Source: an uncultured Sphaerochaeta sp.
GTDB lineage: Bacteria > Spirochaetota > Spirochaetia > Sphaerochaetales > Sphaerochaetaceae
Assembly (NCBI RefSeq): GCF_963677075.1
Contig: NZ_OY781873.1
Location: 930,001 to 994,000, forward strand
Length of the DNA stretch: 64,000 nt
Reading direction: 5' to 3'
The position numbers and the translations under genes are program-made. Each line of letters begins with the position of its first letter. The stretch's first letter is position 1. Positions 9,542 through 18,411 of the stretch are shown in pieces. The notes below the pieces were generated by a model that was given only the letters and a program-made list of their open reading frames with translations, searched no databases and was not told where the DNA came from.

Positions 9542-10702
9542 ATGCGCATTTACCAAAAAACATGGGTTTTTTGCCTAATTTTTATGATATCTTCCACATT
9601 TTCTCTCTTGGGGAATGCAATAACCTATGACATAGCAACGGGTACGTTGACGGATTTTGCTATAAACTACAACGATAATCCTGAAGATCCTTCTGCCTAT
9701 ATGAATGGTACACCGGTTTGGGACCACCCGGGTTTCCTTGGTCGTCTGATCTACACAGGAGAGCCAACCCAGCTTACGGTTTTCAATCATGGGCCAACTA
9801 CCGGCGGTTCTCGCTTTTACTTTACCGGTACCGATTGGTCAGCTCAGAGCAATACCAGTTACTACAGGGAGTTTTTCGTTGTCGCTAGGGCAAAGGGGCT
9901 TCGCCATAGCCCGTCCAATGCTCAACATGACTTTTCACAGTCCAATACGGTTATTACCGGTCCTGGGCAGATGGTTGACATCCCCTATGGGGCAGGGGAT
10001 GCGTTGGTTACAGTCGGCCAATGGGGGTATAATACCCAGGGGCAATATGGTCAGTATACTGGAAACAACGGTTACCAGTACCGGTATCCCTATAGTCATA
10101 TCTGGATTGACCTGACCATTATTCGCACACGTACTGCCAACAGGAGCCGCTGGATTAGGTATTATGAGTCTGCGCTCTGCATCCAGTCGGATGAAGAGGC
10201 TTCAGTTCTCCTTACGCTCTCGGGAGAGGACAGCAGGGGATGGGGTTGGGGGCAGATGCCTGAATCCTTTTCCTTCAGTATCGAGAAGACTGTGGAGGAT
10301 GGGTTTTCCTTCTCCTGGTTGCAGCAGACCAGCACCATGTACAATGCCTTGGAGATTGCCAAGGTAATCTACCGTGCGGAGGATTCTGCTGCTTCCATTC
10401 GCTTTGCTTCTGATGCTGCAGGTTACCAATCGCAGTTCTTTTTCAGGAACCAGTATGGGGATGTCTTTCCGTTCTCCTTGGCCTTTGATGCCTCAAAGCC
10501 GAATCGAACGGTAGTGCCTATTACCTCGTCCCAGACGTTTGAGACAGCGGTGCAGTCAGTGACTTCTCCCATTGATGGCAACTCTACCCACCAGATGCAT
10601 GTCCTGGAAGGTGGGGTCAAAGCTTATCTACCCAGCTACCAGAACCCTCCCATGGGATTGTACACTTCAACGGTCTATGTGTTTGTTGAGCCGGTGGAGT
10701 AG
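9542..10702 (+). CDS. Secreted or surface protein of unknown function
   Basis: This 386-residue protein starts with a clear signal peptide (MRIYQKTW, then a hydrophobic run, then SLLGNA at about residue 26). The mature part is rich in Tyr, Ser, Thr, Asn and Gly with alternating polar and hydrophobic residues, which suggests an all-beta export product. The last residues, GLYTSTVYVFVEPVE, look like the final strand of a fimbrial or spore-coat-U-like beta sandwich, but this resemblance is weak. No catalytic motif was recognised. The last ~70 bp of the gene occur again at 12250-12327, beyond the next gene, which indicates a former tandem paralogue or a duplication. It is divergent from the TetR gene. 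Confidence 0.7.
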   Translation: MRIYQKTWVFCLIFMISSTFSLLGNAITYDIATGTLTDFAINYNDNPEDPSAYMNGTPVWDHPGFLGRLIYTGEPTQLTVFNHGPTTGGSRFYFTGTDWSAQSNTSYYREFFVVARAKGLRHSPSNAQHDFSQSNTVITGPGQMVDIPYGAGDALVTVGQWGYNTQGQYGQYTGNNGYQYRYPYSHIWIDLTIIRTRTANRSRWIRYYESALCIQSDEEASVLLTLSGEDSRGWGWGQMPESFSFSIEKTVEDGFSFSWLQQTSTMYNALEIAKVIYRAEDSAASIRFASDAAGYQSQFFFRNQYGDVFPFSLAFDASKPNRTVVPITSSQTFETAVQSVTSPIDGNSTHQMHVLEGGVKAYLPSYQNPPMGLYTSTVYVFVEPVE

Positions 10703-10819
10703 GGGGGAAGTAAATCAGACGGTACGTATAAGTAGTTACTTCTTCCTGTTCCGTATACACTTTTACAAGTTCATTTGATTTATCGAATTTTTAAGAAGTA
10801 CAAGTCTTGAGGTATTGTT

Positions 10820-12055
10820 ATGCTGAAATCAGAGATATTGGAAATTATTTCCAATGGTGAGAATTCTGGGATTGAGTTTAAAAGAGATGATATTAGGCCG
10901 GAACAACTCGCCAAAGAAATTGTCGCTCTGGTGAATTTCCAGGGAGGACGTATTCTTTTGGGAGTTGAGGATGATGGTGCGATTTCTGGAGTCCAACGAG
11001 AGAATGCGGAAGAATGGGTTATGAATGTTGTCCGAGACAAAGTGCATCCTTCCGTACTTCCCAACTATGAGAAAGTCAAAATTGATGAAGAGCACTATAT
11101 TGCAGTGTTAACCTTTTTTCCGGGAATCTCAAAACCTTATGTTGTTCGTTATTCCGGGAGAGAGGATATCTATATCAGAGTTGGTTCAACCTCACAGATT
11201 GCAACACGTGAACATCAAATGCTCATTAATCAATCTGGAGAAATGCTTCATACAGAAGTACTCCCTGTTCCAGGCACGAGTTTTGAAAATCTGGATTTGA
11301 GCAGATTGGAGAATTATCTCAGGGATATCATTAAAGATCCAATGATACCTGAGACCCGGGAAGCCTGGATTAATCGTGCAATGGGCTTAGGCTTCCTGAC
11401 AGAGGCTTCAGGAGAAAGGTATTGTACCATAGCAGGTCTGGTTCTGTTTGGTAAAACACCAAGAAGATTTCTGAGACAAGCTGGTTTGCGGATATTCGGC
11501 TTTGCAAGTGAAGATAAGGAATTTAAAGCTCTTTTCGATCAGATCTTGGATGCTCCCTTAGTCGGCCGTTGGGATATGACAGGTTCTGAGAGGACGCTGA
11601 TTGATCCTGGGCTCATTGAACGATGCATTGAAGTGATTAGGCCCTTTATATCTGAAGAATCTGATTCTGTCGATCAAACGCTTCGGAGGAATACTCACTG
11701 GTTCTATCCTTTGGAAGCTATACGCGAAGTTTTCATTAATGCTTTGGCTCATCGCGATTGGACAAGATTTGTAGAAATCGAAATCGGTATCTATATTGAC
11801 AGATTGGAGGTGATCAGTCCTGGTGCCTTACCTAACTCCATGACAATTGAAAAAATGATTTCTGGTCAGAGACTTCCACGCAACCTGATAATTGCGGAGG
11901 TGTTAAGGGACTATGGGTATGTGGATAATCGTGGGATGGGGGTGAGAACAAAAGTGATTCCTTTGATGAAAGCACAGAATACAGTTGAACCTGTGTTTGA
12001 CGCCAATGAGGACTATTTGAAGACGGTATTGTATCGGAAAAAGGAAGCTGAGTAG
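10820..12055 (+). CDS. AlbA_2 / Schlafen-AAA_4 domain protein with C-terminal GHKL-type domain
   Basis: This 411-residue protein has two domains. The N-terminal AlbA_2 (divergent AAA or Schlafen-like) domain covers about residues 10-120, with ENSGIEFKRDDIRPEQLAKE, VNFQGGRILLGVEDDG and GREDIYIRVGS. The C-terminal part (about residues 290-400) has the HATPase_c_4 signature EAIREVFINALAHRDW and DNRGMGV. Such proteins are usually annotated as ATP-dependent DNA helicase-like or transcriptional regulators, and some belong to defence islands. It stands alone, between the secreted-protein gene and a duplicated fragment of that gene's tail, so it may have arrived by insertion. The biochemical role is not established. 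Confidence 0.8.
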   Translation: MLKSEILEIISNGENSGIEFKRDDIRPEQLAKEIVALVNFQGGRILLGVEDDGAISGVQRENAEEWVMNVVRDKVHPSVLPNYEKVKIDEEHYIAVLTFFPGISKPYVVRYSGREDIYIRVGSTSQIATREHQMLINQSGEMLHTEVLPVPGTSFENLDLSRLENYLRDIIKDPMIPETREAWINRAMGLGFLTEASGERYCTIAGLVLFGKTPRRFLRQAGLRIFGFASEDKEFKALFDQILDAPLVGRWDMTGSERTLIDPGLIERCIEVIRPFISEESDSVDQTLRRNTHWFYPLEAIREVFINALAHRDWTRFVEIEIGIYIDRLEVISPGALPNSMTIEKMISGQRLPRNLIIAEVLRDYGYVDNRGMGVRTKVIPLMKAQNTVEPVFDANEDYLKTVLYRKKEAE

Positions 12056-12391
12056 TAGGTCATTAAGGTAGATGATTACCTGAAAGAGGAATTTCTCATT
12101 CTCTGAAATTCTTGTAGTCTAGGTGCAATCAGTGTCGGCTTGATACCGATTGCAAGAAATACCTCTTTTCGGGTAGAGTGATAATGAGTCAGTGGTGGTA
12201 GGATTGCCCCACGTAAAAAACAGAAAAATCCGGACAGAATGAGCTGCTGGCTACCAGACCAAAAACCCTCCCATGGGGTTGTACACCTCAACGGTCTATG
12301 TGTTTGTTGAGCCGGTGGAGTAGGGGAACTTGACACCCTGTAGGTTGATTACCTCTTCAATTCCCTCTAGCTGAATATTTTTAAATTTCTG
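12056..12391. other. Non-coding gap holding the gene-tail fragment
   Basis: Apart from the duplicated tail at 12250-12327, no convincing gene is present. A reverse-strand frame at about 12080-12180 translates to a segment that looks protein-like (KEVFLAIGIKPTLIAPRLQE) but has no supported start or neighbours. It may be a worn gene fragment. Confidence 0.4.
12250..12327 (+). pseudogene. Duplicated 3' tail of the secreted-protein gene
   Basis: About 70 bp here match 10635-10706 with only a few differences, including the stop codon and the G-run after it (both contain TGTTTGTTGAGCCGGTGGAG). The reading frame corresponds to the last residues of the secreted protein. The rest of the copy is missing upstream. 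It marks a former second copy or a duplicated insertion boundary around the AlbA-type gene. Confidence 0.8.
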
Positions 12392-12441
12392 TTGACAGCA
12401 AAATAATGCGTGCTATAATCCAGTTAGTTAAACGTTTTAAC
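12392..12441 (+). promoter_or_regulatory. LacI-gene promoter with overlapping operator
   Basis: TTGACA lies at 12392-12397 and TATAAT at 12414-12419, with a 16-bp spacer and a TGn extension before the -10 box. Just downstream, at 12427-12441, GTTAAACGTTTTAAC is a near-perfect palindrome centred on CG, the hallmark of LacI-family operators. A repressor bound there would block transcription start, so autoregulation of the following lacI-type gene and its operon is likely. Confidence 0.8.
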
Positions 12442-12456
12442 TTTTGTGGGGGAAAC

Positions 12457-13497
12457 ATGCTGCCAGAGGAGAAAAAGAACCAACGGGCTAAAATCACGGA
12501 TGTAGCAGAATATGCTAAGGTCTCTGTTGCAACTGTGTCCATCATTCTCAAGGATCCCAAGAACAATCGGTTCTCAGAGAAGACCGTTAAGAAAGTTCTC
12601 GCTGCAGCAGAAGCCTTGCAGTATCAACCGGCATTGTTCGCCCAACAAATGAAAGGTAAACACCTTTCAGTAATAGGATTGATTATCCCTGACCTCATGA
12701 ATCACTTCTATCCTGAGGTTACCACTGGGTTCTCCAAGCAAGCCAATGCACTGGGTTATAATGTTATCCTTTTGAACTCAGACAACAGCATAGACCAGGA
12801 GCAAGTATTTGCAGATGCCTTGATCAGAATGCGGGTTGCAGGGGTTGCCATGTGTGGTGTTTACTCCACAGATGAACGCGAATTGGAAGTGATAAAACGA
12901 TTAAACTCTATGGACATTCCAGTCGTTCGTTTTGACCGATATAACGCCAATGAAACATGTCCATTTGTCGGTATTGATAATTACCATGCCGGCTACTACA
13001 TTACCGAAAAGTTCATCAAGGCAGGCCATAAGAAAATCTGTTGTCTTGCACCAAAGAACCCTGTCTACATTGTATCTGAGCGGCGCAAAGGCTATCTAAG
13101 TGCCATGGAGAAACATGGGCTTGAAAGCTCCTGCTACTCATTCGATGCAAAAGAGTTTGGATCTCTCTACCAGACCATGCAAAGCATCTGGGAGTCAGGG
13201 GAGGGGCATACTGCCCTCTTTACCCCTGGTGGTGACATGGATGCCATCGAGTGTATCAAAACTGCCTCCACCCTGAAGATTGATGTCCCTGGTGATCTGA
13301 GTATTGCCGGATTCGATGACATCTACATCTCCAATATTATCAAACCCTCCCTGACCACCATCAGACAGCCAAAGTTCGAGATGGGAGAAGCAGCCATGAA
13401 GTTGCTCTACAAGATGATGAAGAATGAAGAACTTGAGGAAAGGAAGATATTGCTTCCGTTTGAGTATGTAGCTCGTGAGTCAACACGGGTCGTCTAG
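12457..13497 (+). CDS. LacI-family transcriptional regulator
   Basis: This 346-residue protein has the classic N-terminal helix-turn-helix and hinge: ITDVAEYAKVSVATVSIIL at about residues 12-30, then AAAEALQYQPALFAQQMKG. A periplasmic-binding-protein-like effector domain follows to the end (VIGLIIPDLMNHFYPE, GYNVILLNSDN). ATG 12457 is preceded by a GGGGG ribosome site and yields the normal N-terminus. The operator palindrome immediately upstream suggests autorepression. It heads an operon of an amidohydrolase and a ribose-type ABC transporter, so its inducer is probably the imported sugar or a breakdown product. Confidence 0.92.
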   Translation: MLPEEKKNQRAKITDVAEYAKVSVATVSIILKDPKNNRFSEKTVKKVLAAAEALQYQPALFAQQMKGKHLSVIGLIIPDLMNHFYPEVTTGFSKQANALGYNVILLNSDNSIDQEQVFADALIRMRVAGVAMCGVYSTDERELEVIKRLNSMDIPVVRFDRYNANETCPFVGIDNYHAGYYITEKFIKAGHKKICCLAPKNPVYIVSERRKGYLSAMEKHGLESSCYSFDAKEFGSLYQTMQSIWESGEGHTALFTPGGDMDAIECIKTASTLKIDVPGDLSIAGFDDIYISNIIKPSLTTIRQPKFEMGEAAMKLLYKMMKNEELEERKILLPFEYVARESTRVV

Positions 13498-13555
13498 GGC
13501 TTCTCGGTTCAGAGAAGCATAATCAGAAAAAAATTTGTAAGGAGAACGTATTTAT

Positions 13556-14503
13556 ATGATACATCTGCGCGGTAAGGATATGTTGTTCATTGAGGCCCAT
13601 GGACATGTTTGGGAGAAGCTGCACGGAAGACGGTTTGACACAGACCGTGTGATCCCACTCGAGAATGGTAAGGTACAGATTGGCGAGAAGGTAATCCAAT
13701 TCCTTCCTCCTGAAGTCAGGGATGACGTATTCCCTATTGAAGTATTGAAGACCTATGAGCAGCACTTGGGCTTTGACAAGGTCGTGGTACTGCAGACCCC
13801 GTGTTATGGGGAGCAGTACGAGTACATCAATGCTTTCATGAGCAAGGAACCCGATCGGTATGTCACTGTGGGTATTCCTAACCCCCAGGACAAGCAGTCT
13901 TATATTGAAACTGCTGCTCTCTGCCTGGACCGATATAAGTACAAAGGTTTGAAGTTTGAGTCACCTGATATCCCCTTCGACATGCTTGCAACTGAGAATC
14001 AGTTTGTCTTTGAGGAGATCCTGAAGCGAGATGCGTACTTTGTCATCGACCTTGGCTGGGGTGATGGTCCCTATGATTACCCCATCGATGATCTGATCGA
14101 GATTGCAAAACGCTATCCAGATTTGACCATCGTGCTTCCTCACCTTGGCATCAGCAAGATGTGGGACCCGGAGGAAACAAAGACACTGAATAGTCTGAAG
14201 AAGACCCTCTCAATTCTCGAACATAACACCAATGTCTACTTTGACTGTTCCGGTATTCCCATGCTTGCAACCAAGGCAGGGCAGGAGTATCCCTGGCCGG
14301 TCATGACTGATGCCCTGAAGGTAGCGAAGCAGATGGGTGCCATCGACCGGGTTATGTGGGGATCTGATGCTCCTACGGTCTTGGTTGCCTGTACCTACAA
14401 GCAACATGTGGATGCAGTGGTGAACTATATCGATTTCCTCTCTGATGAAGAGGTGGAGAACCTGGTAGGAAAGACTGCTGACAAAGTCTGGTTTGGAAAC
14501 TGA
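13556..14503 (+). CDS. Amidohydrolase_2-family (metal-dependent TIM-barrel) hydrolase
   Basis: This 315-residue protein belongs to the amidohydrolase-2 group, which includes lactonases, decarboxylases and uronate-type enzymes. Metal-ligand motifs are visible: the N-terminal H-x-H (EAHGHVW, about residue 15), a mid-barrel His (VLPHLGISK, about residue 198) and the late Asp (MWGSDAPT, about residue 270). AAGGAG at 13539-13544 precedes ATG 13556. It lies between the LacI regulator and the sugar transporter genes. Hydrolysis of a sugar lactone or another cyclic product of the imported substrate is a plausible role, but the sequence alone does not show it. Confidence 0.8.
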   Translation: MIHLRGKDMLFIEAHGHVWEKLHGRRFDTDRVIPLENGKVQIGEKVIQFLPPEVRDDVFPIEVLKTYEQHLGFDKVVVLQTPCYGEQYEYINAFMSKEPDRYVTVGIPNPQDKQSYIETAALCLDRYKYKGLKFESPDIPFDMLATENQFVFEEILKRDAYFVIDLGWGDGPYDYPIDDLIEIAKRYPDLTIVLPHLGISKMWDPEETKTLNSLKKTLSILEHNTNVYFDCSGIPMLATKAGQEYPWPVMTDALKVAKQMGAIDRVMWGSDAPTVLVACTYKQHVDAVVNYIDFLSDEEVENLVGKTADKVWFGN

Positions 14504-14528
14504 TTCCTAGGCCAAAGGAGGAGAGATC

Positions 14529-16052
14529 ATGGGACATGACGAACAAGAGATTCCGATTGTTGAATTCAGAAATATCACGAAAGCATTCTCTGGGGTCAAG
14601 GCACTTGATGATGTCTCCTTCTCCATCAAGCGCGGAGAGGTGCACTGTCTTCTTGGTGAAAATGGAGCTGGTAAGTCGACCTTGATCAAGATACTGACAG
14701 GCGTGGAGAAGGAAGACTCCGGTGAGATTTATTTCAATGGAGAGAAGATCCACAACAAGGATATCTGGCAGGCTCGAGAGAAAGGGATCGGGACGGTGTT
14801 CCAGGAGAACAGCTTGGTTCCTCACCTGAGTGTTGCTGAGAACGTGTTCTTGACTAGGGAACTACGAGGAAAGAGCAAGTTTCTCGATTTCAAGCAGATG
14901 GAAGCTGAGACGGTCCGACGAGGAAAGGAACTTGGTATCGATCTCGATCCCAAGGCACTGGTGAAACATCTCTCTATTGCTGAGCAGCAGATAGTCGAGA
15001 TCGTCAAGATGTTCAGCCAGAACCCGAAGTTCGTCATTCTCGATGAGCCAACCTCATCCCTTTCAGGCAATGAGATCAGGAAACTCTTTGCCATCATCAA
15101 GACGATGCAGAAGAAGGGTGTGACCTTCATCTACATCTCCCACCGCATGGAAGAGATCAAGGAAATTGGAAACGGAGGCTCCGTCCTCCGTGATGGCAAG
15201 TTCATTACCAGCATAGAGGATGTGAAGCAGGTCGATATCAATGAGATTATCTCCTTCGTCGTAGGAAGACCTTTGCTCCAGATATTTCCAGAGCGAAACG
15301 CTGAGATCGGGGAGGTGCTTCTGGAGGCAAAAGGAATTTGTGTTCCAAACCTTGTGTATGACGTTGACCTGTTTGTGCGTCGGGGAGAAGTCCTTGGGTT
15401 CTCCGGCCTTGTCGGTTCTGGAAGGACCGAGACAGCCAAGGCCATTTTCGGGGAGCTCAAGCGGTCTGCTGGTACCCTCTTCAAGAGTGGAAAGGAACTG
15501 GTTATCCGTAATCCCAATGATGCAATCAATGCAGGGATTGGCTTGCTTACAGAGAATCGGAAGGAAGAAGGTCTCTTCCTCTCAAAGGCTGTTTCCTGGA
15601 ATGTGGTTTCTGCTTCTGTCGAGAAACTGAAGAAGCATGGATTCCTGAATAAGAAGATTGAGAGAGACTTGGTCAATGAGTATGTGCAGAAACTGAGGAT
15701 CAAGCTCCCTGGAATAGACAGAGCGGTCAAATACCTCTCTGGTGGAAACCAGCAGAAGGTTGTCTTTGCCAAGTGGCTCTGTGCCGGCTCTGATGTGTAC
15801 ATCTTTGATGAACCGACACGAGGCATTGATGTGGGGGCGAAGACAGAGGTCTACAAGCTGATCAACACGCTCGCAGAGCAGGGGAATGCGATTATCGTCA
15901 TCTCCTCCGAGCTGCCTGAGGTATTAGGTGTGTGCGATCGCATCGCAGTTTTCCATGAGGGGACAATTGCCGTCACCTTGGACCGGGAAGAGGCGACACA
16001 AGAGAAAATCATGTATTACGCAATGGGGGGAGATAGTAATGAAATTGCTTGA
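14529..16052 (+). CDS. Sugar ABC transporter ATPase, RbsA/MglA type (two nucleotide-binding domains)
   Basis: The 507 residues comprise two ATPase domains, the usual length for RbsA, MglA or XylG. Domain 1 has Walker A GENGAGKSTL (about residues 43-52), signature LSIAEQQIVEI and Walker B FVILDEPTSSL. Domain 2 has a degenerate Walker A (GLVGSGRTET), a canonical LSGGNQQKV signature and Walker B YIFDEPTRGID, which is the standard asymmetry of the family. It powers import of a monosaccharide with the permease and binding protein encoded next. Ribosome site AAAGGAGGAG lies just before ATG 14529. It overlaps the permease gene by 14 nt. Confidence 0.93.
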   Translation: MGHDEQEIPIVEFRNITKAFSGVKALDDVSFSIKRGEVHCLLGENGAGKSTLIKILTGVEKEDSGEIYFNGEKIHNKDIWQAREKGIGTVFQENSLVPHLSVAENVFLTRELRGKSKFLDFKQMEAETVRRGKELGIDLDPKALVKHLSIAEQQIVEIVKMFSQNPKFVILDEPTSSLSGNEIRKLFAIIKTMQKKGVTFIYISHRMEEIKEIGNGGSVLRDGKFITSIEDVKQVDINEIISFVVGRPLLQIFPERNAEIGEVLLEAKGICVPNLVYDVDLFVRRGEVLGFSGLVGSGRTETAKAIFGELKRSAGTLFKSGKELVIRNPNDAINAGIGLLTENRKEEGLFLSKAVSWNVVSASVEKLKKHGFLNKKIERDLVNEYVQKLRIKLPGIDRAVKYLSGGNQQKVVFAKWLCAGSDVYIFDEPTRGIDVGAKTEVYKLINTLAEQGNAIIVISSELPEVLGVCDRIAVFHEGTIAVTLDREEATQEKIMYYAMGGDSNEIA

Positions 16053-17022
16053 TAATAAGTCCAAGGTGTTCAAGGTCTACAAGGAGCTCTCAAGAGCTCA
16101 GGGAGTGAGTGCACTCCTGCCCTTGGCGATCGTGGTAATCTTTTTCACCATCATGTCTGATAATTTTCTGAACTCCTACAATGTGATGAACATTCTCAGA
16201 CAAGCCTCCGTATATGCCATTATGGCAACCGGTATGACCTTTGTCATCCTCACCGGCGGTATCGACCTTGGGCAGGGTTCAGTGCTTGCACTTGCCGCCG
16301 TTGTCTGTGCAAAGGTCATCAATGCCACCGGGAACATGTGGCTTGGCATTCTCTCTGCTGTTGCAGTCGGAGTTGTCATTGGCGGCATCAACGGCGTTAT
16401 GATCGCCTACGTCAGGCTCCCTGCCTTTATCATGACCCTGGGTTCTCTCTACATGGTCAGGGGTATAACGCTCTACATTACCAACTCCACCCAGGTCAAC
16501 GTCAAAGGTGCAGAGCTGTTCTCCTTTATCGGACAGGGCTTCCTGCTTGGTATTCCCTTCCCTGTCTACCTATTCATCGGGATCGGAATCCTCGCTGTTA
16601 TCTTCCTCTGCTACACCTCAACCGGCCGTCATATCTTTGCCGTTGGCTCCAACGTGGTCTCAGCGCGTCTCTCTGGCGTGAAGGTAGAGAAGACACTGGT
16701 GGTTGCTTATATTCTCTCTTCTGTCTGTGTTGCCTTGGCTGGTGTTGTCTATCTTGCCCGCCTAACCGCTGCTCAGCCTACCGCAGGGGAAGGCTATGAG
16801 CTGGAGTCCATTGCCGCAGCCGTTGTCGGTGGGACAAGTCTCGCCGGTGGAGAAGGTGGTGTGCTTGGTACCTTGATCGGTGCGGTCATCATTGCTGTCA
16901 TCAGGAATGGCTTGGTAATCATCGGTGTAGGTAGTTATTTCACGAAGATTGTTGTCGGACTGATCATTGTGTTAGCCGTAACCCTGGATGTTATGAGAAG
17001 ACGATTCGCAAGTAACAGATAG
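16039..17022 (+). CDS. Sugar ABC transporter permease, RbsC type
   Basis: A 327-residue, highly hydrophobic protein with about eight or more membrane segments. The family segments ATGMTFVILTGGIDLGQGS (about residues 60-78) and AAAVVGGTSLAGGEGG (about residues 258-273) are typical of RbsC/BPD_transp_2 permeases. ATG 16039 sits within the last codons of the ATPase gene, preceded by GGGGGGAG, so the two are translationally coupled. It forms the membrane pore of the transporter. Confidence 0.93.
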   Translation: MKLLDNKSKVFKVYKELSRAQGVSALLPLAIVVIFFTIMSDNFLNSYNVMNILRQASVYAIMATGMTFVILTGGIDLGQGSVLALAAVVCAKVINATGNMWLGILSAVAVGVVIGGINGVMIAYVRLPAFIMTLGSLYMVRGITLYITNSTQVNVKGAELFSFIGQGFLLGIPFPVYLFIGIGILAVIFLCYTSTGRHIFAVGSNVVSARLSGVKVEKTLVVAYILSSVCVALAGVVYLARLTAAQPTAGEGYELESIAAAVVGGTSLAGGEGGVLGTLIGAVIIAVIRNGLVIIGVGSYFTKIVVGLIIVLAVTLDVMRRRFASNR

Positions 17023-17069
17023 GGATAGTAAGAAACTGGGACGTTGTCCCAAGAAAAAGGAGAAAGTGT

Positions 17070-18032
17070 ATGAAGAAAACGAACGTGGTGGTAGTGTTGT
17101 TGATCATCTTGATGATCGCGGGTTCTTCTGTGTTTGCACAGGGAAGTAAGGAACAGACCGTAGCAGGGGATGGCGTTGGTGCAGGGAAAACCATTGCCTT
17201 TGTTCCCAAGCAGCTTGGCAACCCGTACTTCGTTGCGGTAAAGGATGCAGTGGAAGAGGCTTCTCTGGCTAATGGATTTGAGTTCAAGGCAAATGCCCCT
17301 GACTCCTCCATTGAGGTAGACAAGCAGATTGGTATTGTTGAGGCTTTCATTGCCCAGGGTGTCGACTTCCTCGTCTTGATCCCCAATGATGCAACGGCAA
17401 TTGTGAATGTCATCAATGATGCTGCAAAGCAGGACATTGGTGTATTCTTGGTAGACTCCGGTGCAGATGAGTCAGACTATGTTTCCTACATTGGTACTGA
17501 CAACTACGCTGGTGGTGCCTTGGCTGCTGAATGGTTCGGTGAGAATGTAACCGGTCAGGTTGCAATTATCGATGGTGCTGCAGGAAATGCTGCAACCACT
17601 GCACGATTCAATGGCTTCATGGACACGATCGGTGACTATCCTGAAATTGAAGTTGTAACAGCTGACTACGGTAATGGAGACATGGGAACTTCCATGACTG
17701 TTGCTGAGAACTTCTTGACTGCCTACCCAGGTCTCTCAGGTATCTTTGCCTGTGACGACCAGATGGCTCAGGGCGCTGGACAGGCTGTAAAGGCTCGTAA
17801 CCTTAGCTCTTCTGTGACTGTCTGTGGTTTCGACGGTTCACCCGACGGAGCACAGGCAATCATTGACGGTATTATGGATGCTACTGTCGCGCAGCAGCCC
17901 AGACTTATGGGCAAGACTGCTGTTGACTACATTATCAAGTACATGAGTGGGGATTCAATTGACCCAGTCATCTACACTGATTGTGAGATGGTCACTGCAG
18001 ACAATGCTGCAAGCTTCCTTGCTTGGCACTAA
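17070..18032 (+). CDS. Periplasmic sugar-binding protein, RbsB type
   Basis: This 320-residue protein has a signal peptide (MKKTNVVVVLLIILMIAGSS, cleavage near VFAQG at about residue 24) and a type-I periplasmic binding fold: FVPKQLGNPYFVAVKDAVEE, LVLIPNDATAIVNVI and GIFACDDQMAQGAGQA. It captures the sugar for the RbsA/RbsC pair. AAAAAGGAG lies upstream. Placing the binding-protein gene last is common in some clades. The ligand is unknown. Confidence 0.92.
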   Translation: MKKTNVVVVLLIILMIAGSSVFAQGSKEQTVAGDGVGAGKTIAFVPKQLGNPYFVAVKDAVEEASLANGFEFKANAPDSSIEVDKQIGIVEAFIAQGVDFLVLIPNDATAIVNVINDAAKQDIGVFLVDSGADESDYVSYIGTDNYAGGALAAEWFGENVTGQVAIIDGAAGNAATTARFNGFMDTIGDYPEIEVVTADYGNGDMGTSMTVAENFLTAYPGLSGIFACDDQMAQGAGQAVKARNLSSSVTVCGFDGSPDGAQAIIDGIMDATVAQQPRLMGKTAVDYIIKYMSGDSIDPVIYTDCEMVTADNAASFLAWH

Positions 18033-18070
18033 AAAAGATTCTACTTCGTAGAAGCAAGCGCAGGAGTATC

Positions 18071-18096
18071 GGCCCAGTCGTCTTTTCGGCTGGGCC
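18071..18096. terminator. Bidirectional hairpin terminator between convergent genes
   Basis: A GC-rich stem of about 10 bp (18071-18080 with 18087-18096, including GGCCCAG/CTGGGCC) closes a 6-nt loop. It lies between the binding-protein gene stop at 18032 and the XRE gene ending at 18104 on the other strand. There is no long U-tract, so its efficiency is uncertain. Confidence 0.6.
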
Positions 18097-18103
18097 ATTA
18101 CTA

Positions 18104-18403
18104 TTAATAATAGTAGAGCGATGTTTCAGCGTAGCGTTGCTTAACCGGCAACGTCTCCAATTCTACTTCCAGGAACAACCGAGCGACAAACTCCGTCAGT
18201 CGAATCCCATATGCCTGGCAATAGATGCCAAGCGTTGTAGTCGTTGGGTAGTTCTTGTTTCTTCGTCCTTCTCTCAAGCTGATCGTGCTCTTGCTGAATG
18301 ATGTAATCTCTTCCAGTCTATCTTGGCTTATCCCACACTCCTTACGAAGTAGCTTAAGCGTCATTGCCACATGAGAGGGCATCACATCTAAGATTAACTT
18401 CAT
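18104..18403 (-). CDS. XRE-family helix-turn-helix protein (second of a tandem pair)
   Basis: 99 residues from MKLILDVMPSHVAMTLKLL. A Cro/C1-type helix-turn-helix is visible: LRKECGISQDRLEEITSFSKSTISL at about residues 19-43, followed by YPTTTTLGIYCQAYGIRLTEF. The same frame stays open upstream through the 7-bp repeat tract of the preceding gene to about 18688, so it could be expressed as a fusion if the tract changes length. It starts 8 nt after the stop of the upstream XRE gene and is almost certainly cotranscribed with it. It resembles small transcription regulators or antitoxins, but no toxin gene is adjacent. Confidence 0.75.
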   Translation of the reverse strand: MKLILDVMPSHVAMTLKLLRKECGISQDRLEEITSFSKSTISLREGRRNKNYPTTTTLGIYCQAYGIRLTEFVARLFLEVELETLPVKQRYAETSLYYY

Positions 18404-18411
18404 CTGCTGCT

